Shown here: positions 60,916 through 64,000 of the stretch, one piece after another | How the letters are laid out: each line of letters opens with the position of its first letter | How positions within the stretch are numbered: position 1 is the stretch's first letter | Position numbers and translations under genes: made by a program | Notes under the pieces: generated by a model | What the model saw: only the letters and a program-made list of their open reading frames with translations | Database searches by the model: none | Told to the model about the DNA's origin: nothing | Assembly: GCA_034766995.1 (NCBI GenBank) | Contig: CM068318.1 | Location: 32,710,956 to 32,774,955, forward strand | Reading direction: 5' to 3' | Origin: Acanthacorydalis orientalis | Taxonomy: Eukaryota; Arthropoda; Insecta; Megaloptera; Corydalidae | Length of the DNA stretch: 64,000 nucleotides

Positions 60916-61869
60916 TCGTGTTTAAAGTTTATATATAGCTAATTTTTCGCAATTGAAAAGTAAAACTTTTACTCAACCCGAAGAATAAAACCACAAATGA
61001 TATTATGACTATAGTTTGTTGACATAACAAGAAGTAAAATGGTATTTTAATGAGAGTACTTTCTAACATTTAATATTCAGCAATCAAGAGCAAACAATGC
61101 ATCATATTACGATAAACTTACAAACTACTGTTATTGTGAATGAAGATTTTGTATATAACTTTATCAAGGAAGCTTTTATTGAGATTGTCACGTACTTCAG
61201 CCACTGAATGAGAAAACTTTATATACTCAAGTAATATATTTTCCTTTATATATAATAAGGTCCTTCCTATTAGATGTTTTTTTTTTGTATTGATAACATA
61301 TTATTAACATGTTAAATTATCTGTCAAGAAATCTAACGCCAATCTTTTTTTTGATAATATGAAACTATAAAATAAATTTATTAAAATTAGATTTGTAAGG
61401 ATAATATTTTGTTTCCAGTATTATTTTTGTGAAAACTTTGAATAGTCAGATACCTGAAACTCTCCTACACTAACTACTTTATTAACAGCGTGTATATATT
61501 GTTTTTCCTAAACAAAAACCGAATACAAACACTCTTTACTCGAATTTAAATTCTAATGTCACAAACCACAGAAACATTTGATTTTTCATGTTATCTTTAA
61601 TAGAGTGCTTAGTTACAATAAAATCTAACAGATTTTTCTGTATCTTAGTGCTCTGAGGATTTATTATAATCAATGTGAATTAAAACTATTTTTCTACAGT
61701 CTACACTTTTTATTATTTGATTATGTCTTATTGCTCTCCCCAAAGAAGTTTGCATATATTATGTTTTACAAATAATAATAAAAGATGGTCTCTATTAGAT
61801 CATTCTTGTCAATATATATATACACTTTTTTTAAAACACAAAGAAATGAAATTTATATGTATGTGTTTT

Positions 61870-61874
<5 letters not shown>
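60916..61874. other. AT-rich intron, possibly a decayed foldback arm
   Basis: 61600-61680 contains gagtgcttagttacaataaa and atcttagtgctctgaggatt, vaguely like the AGAGCACCAAGT core of the foldback family at 9973 and 51373. Otherwise nothing. Confidence 0.4.

Positions 61875-61906
<32 letters not shown>
61875..61906. repeat. (TA)n microsatellite
   Basis: Pure TA run left of the GC-rich segment. Confidence 0.95.
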
Positions 61907-61907
<1 letters not shown>

Positions 61908-62363
61908 GGATCGGGGTGTGCTAGCGCTCGCGTCGAAGACACGGGTCTCTGTTCCAAGTTCGAGGTACGATGACCTTTGACTTGAGCTGGTGATGTTGCT
62001 CGATCCTCGAGAATGAGAAGAGTGAAGAGCACAATTGGAGCATGATGGTGATAATCAAGTTTTCAGACAGTTTACGGCAGGGTCGGATCAGGGCACGAAA
62101 GAAGTCCGCTGTCCACAACCCATCCCGTTGTCATAACCAGGACTCTCCAGTCGGGATGGTATACCCATCACAACGCCTGTAGCTTCGGTCACTTATAGCG
62201 GTACCACGGGTTTTTTCGTAATGCCGAGAGGATTAATCAGGGCGTTCTGGCTAGTTTCGGACCGGCCGTACGAAGCACGGGTTTGACAACGCACAAACTC
62301 GTGGAATGTAGGGTTTCGGAGATCATTATGCAGATTATCATCCCGAACAAAATAGTGTGTCCT
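61907..62363. other. GC-rich island of about 450 bp, possible SINE or element fragment
   Basis: Bracketed by TA tracts and very different in composition. The left edge contains gtgctagcgctcgcgtcgaa and about 35 bp later caagttcgaggta, faintly like the A and B boxes of a tRNA-derived promoter, but the A box is poor and I cannot fold a tRNA. Further on: agtcgggatggtatacccat, ccggccgtacgaagcacggg. No protein recognised in any frame. Confidence 0.35.
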
Positions 62364-62397
62364 ATATATATATATATATATATATATTTATTTATAT

Positions 62398-62466
<69 letters not shown>

Positions 62467-62474
62467 ATATATTT

Positions 62475-62524
<50 letters not shown>
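62364..62524. repeat. (TA)n tract with TTTATTTATA and AATA interruptions
   Basis: About 160 bp of TA; the pogo-like element begins at its right edge. Confidence 0.95.
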
Positions 62525-62529
<5 letters not shown>

Positions 62530-63378
62530 GAACCTCGCTGAATGATCGTAATTGATGCAGGACTAAAGGTTATTCCTTAAAATAAGGCACTGTACAAGGA
62601 ACTTATAATATGTAATCCTTCTAATTGGTGCATAGCCGCCAAAATCCTAACCGTACATTAAATGAAATTTAATTTTAAAGGTACTTATAAGAAATGAAAA
62701 TAAATTATTTTGCTTTTCCTTTTGTTTGTAATAATCGGTTTTTATTCGATGATGCCTTACATCAGCAATTTACCAATGCTGGTCGTTGGAGGAAAAATCA
62801 CCCTCTATGAAGATTTTTGGTAATTAACTACTATAAGTTCTATTTGTGGTAGCGACACTAGATTAAGAGAAAGTTGAGTTTTTGGAAAAAAAAACTGTCT
62901 AGACTGAACTGCCGCTGACTATTTATTTACAATTTGTAAAAGTAGGAACACATTGTCCTCAAACTGGCACATATATACTTCAGTTTTTTCAAATTTCGGA
63001 TGGAATTTCATTTTACTTTTAACAGTTGCCAATGCACATAACAAGCTTTTTAATTCATCACTACTCATTACAAGTAGGTCTTCTTCAACTTTTTCCTCTC
63101 CCTATCTTTCTTTCCTTCAATCACCTACACCAACTGCTTAAGTTCCTTGTGCCCTCAGTGTATTTTATCACTTTCTGCCGCCTAAAAACAAGTGGAATCT
63201 GTGAATAATACACGATTGTGAGCTTTATTTAAAATCACTAGATACATTAGCTCTTAACAACAATGTCAGTCTGTCTTTCATGGGCGTATGTTTATGTAAA
63301 CCGGATTCTCCCTTTGTTACGATCGGGTTTCATGAAGCCCTGTCGTTGTGCTGTCAGTCGTTCGCTGAGCATCTACTG
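62525..63378 (-). mobile_element. pogo/Tigger-like non-autonomous element (854 bp)
   Basis: Left end tagtagaacctcgctgaatg and, inverted, right end cagtagatgctcagcgaacg match at most positions allowing one gap; both are next to TA. CAGTAGAACCTCG-type ends are known from pogo/Tigger elements. On the minus strand about 62950-63110 reads VMSSDELKSLLCALATVKSK, which could be a remnant of a Tigger C-terminal tail, but this is weak. The two open frames on the plus strand (62953, 63026) look like noise. Confidence 0.6.
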
Positions 63379-63383
63379 TATAT

Positions 63384-63388
63384 ACATT

Positions 63389-63413
<25 letters not shown>
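63384..63413. repeat. Short (TA)n tract
   Basis: TA run right of the pogo-like element. Confidence 0.9.
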
Positions 63414-63419
<6 letters not shown>

Positions 63420-63781
63420 AATGAAATCAATTCAATAGCCCCTATTAACCATTATACATACTTTAACAGTTATAAGTTAATTTAAAATCATTTTTTTACA
63501 TATGCTACATTTTTATATAAATATATTTCTTTTATAATTATAACAATAGAGTAATATATAGTCTAATATTTGAGAATTCAAGAGTCATATCTATGTGAAT
63601 ATAAGCTCATCAAAATGTGTAAATATAAAATATGCAAATAAATATCAAATTTATTTTTTTATAAAATCAACCTAAAAATTATATATAGAAGTAATTCGAA
63701 TTTACCCAATACTTTTTTCTAAAAATAAATAGTATATAATAATGACTTAAAATCATATACAATTATATTTTTCTTTTTCAG

Positions 63782-63856
63782 GCGTATCGTTTACACTGGA
63801 TTGGAAAAGATGCCATATTTGAATAATCTTCATACAAATTCCGTTCTACATATGAT
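63782..63856 (+). CDS. Lgr1: Third LRR exon in the window of the Lgr1-like receptor
   Basis: A 75-bp exon after a strong tract ending tctttttcag and before gtaagt. The joined codon TTG gives the leucine of LRIVYTGLEKMPYLNNL, and the exon ends SVLHM plus two bases of a split codon, again phase 2. The TGL followed by P, then a hydrophobic repeat ending in VLHM, resembles the TGI...LP segment and the following strand of vertebrate FSH/TSH receptors, a hallmark of the glycoprotein-hormone-receptor group rather than the relaxin-receptor or bursicon-receptor LGRs. The downstream intron starts at 63857 and leaves the window. The transmembrane domain must lie further downstream. Confidence 0.85.
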
Positions 63857-64000
63857 GTAAGTATATAATATTTTAATATAATGTTCATTCATTGTCATTA
63901 TTAAAATTATAAATTATTTACAATACAAGGATGAATATATTAAGACTATTTACAAAGTTAGTATATAATTTCATACAAAATATAAATGTCATACTGTTAG

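Noticed and set aside
61914..61990. Possible tRNA gene
   Set aside because: A B-box-like caagttcgaggta is present, but no acceptor stem or anticodon arm can be folded.

Overview
The window reads as nuclear DNA of an arthropod, most likely an insect. It is extremely A+T-rich, full of (TA)n microsatellites, and carries many Tc1/mariner-superfamily transposons, piggyBac-, Tigger/pogo- and PIF/Harbinger-like elements and tails of non-LTR retrotransposons. I see no bacterial gene organisation, rRNA, convincing tRNA or CRISPR array. The species cannot be named from the sequence alone.

The only host gene I can support is on the + strand. Three short internal exons (3791-3865, 75 bp; 42089-42166, 78 bp; 63782-63856, 75 bp) have good splice sites and all sit between phase-2 introns. 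Joined, they give one uninterrupted stretch of leucine-rich repeats resembling the ectodomain of glycoprotein-hormone-receptor-type LGRs (FSH/TSH/LH receptors; insect Lgr1, the receptor proposed for GPA2/GPB5). The window is therefore essentially the inside of one gene: the end of an upstream intron, a 38,223-bp intron, a 21,615-bp intron and the start of another. The signal peptide, seven-helix domain and promoter lie outside.

Almost everything else is intronic repeat. From left to right: a family of internally deleted mariner elements about 0.55 kb long that keep both ends and the helix-turn-helix half of the transposase (159, 1801, 12109, 25926, 37850, 38369, 40631; a differently deleted relative at 31668); a D34D mariner remnant at 5156; Tigger/pogo-like elements at 6775 and 62525; a full-length dead mariner at 14373 and a shorter relative at 9123; a Harbinger-like MITE at 10850; two copies of another Tc1/mariner-superfamily element at 18085 and 58912, the second interrupted by a 705-bp TTAA-flanked MITE; a TTAA MITE at 21278 and a piggyBac remnant at 56652; mariners at 45624 and 52986, the second with nearly complete coding capacity; two foldback families (9973/51373 and 33397/47839); and a dispersed family with GC-rich, hairpin-forming segments (19515, 29993, 30600, 48780, perhaps 35278).

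Many elements begin or end directly in a (TA)n run, as expected for transposons that use TA as target. The transposase genes I could read are all damaged, so the window looks like a graveyard of several DNA-transposon waves inside very large introns. All identifications come from reading by eye; no database search or alignment program was used.
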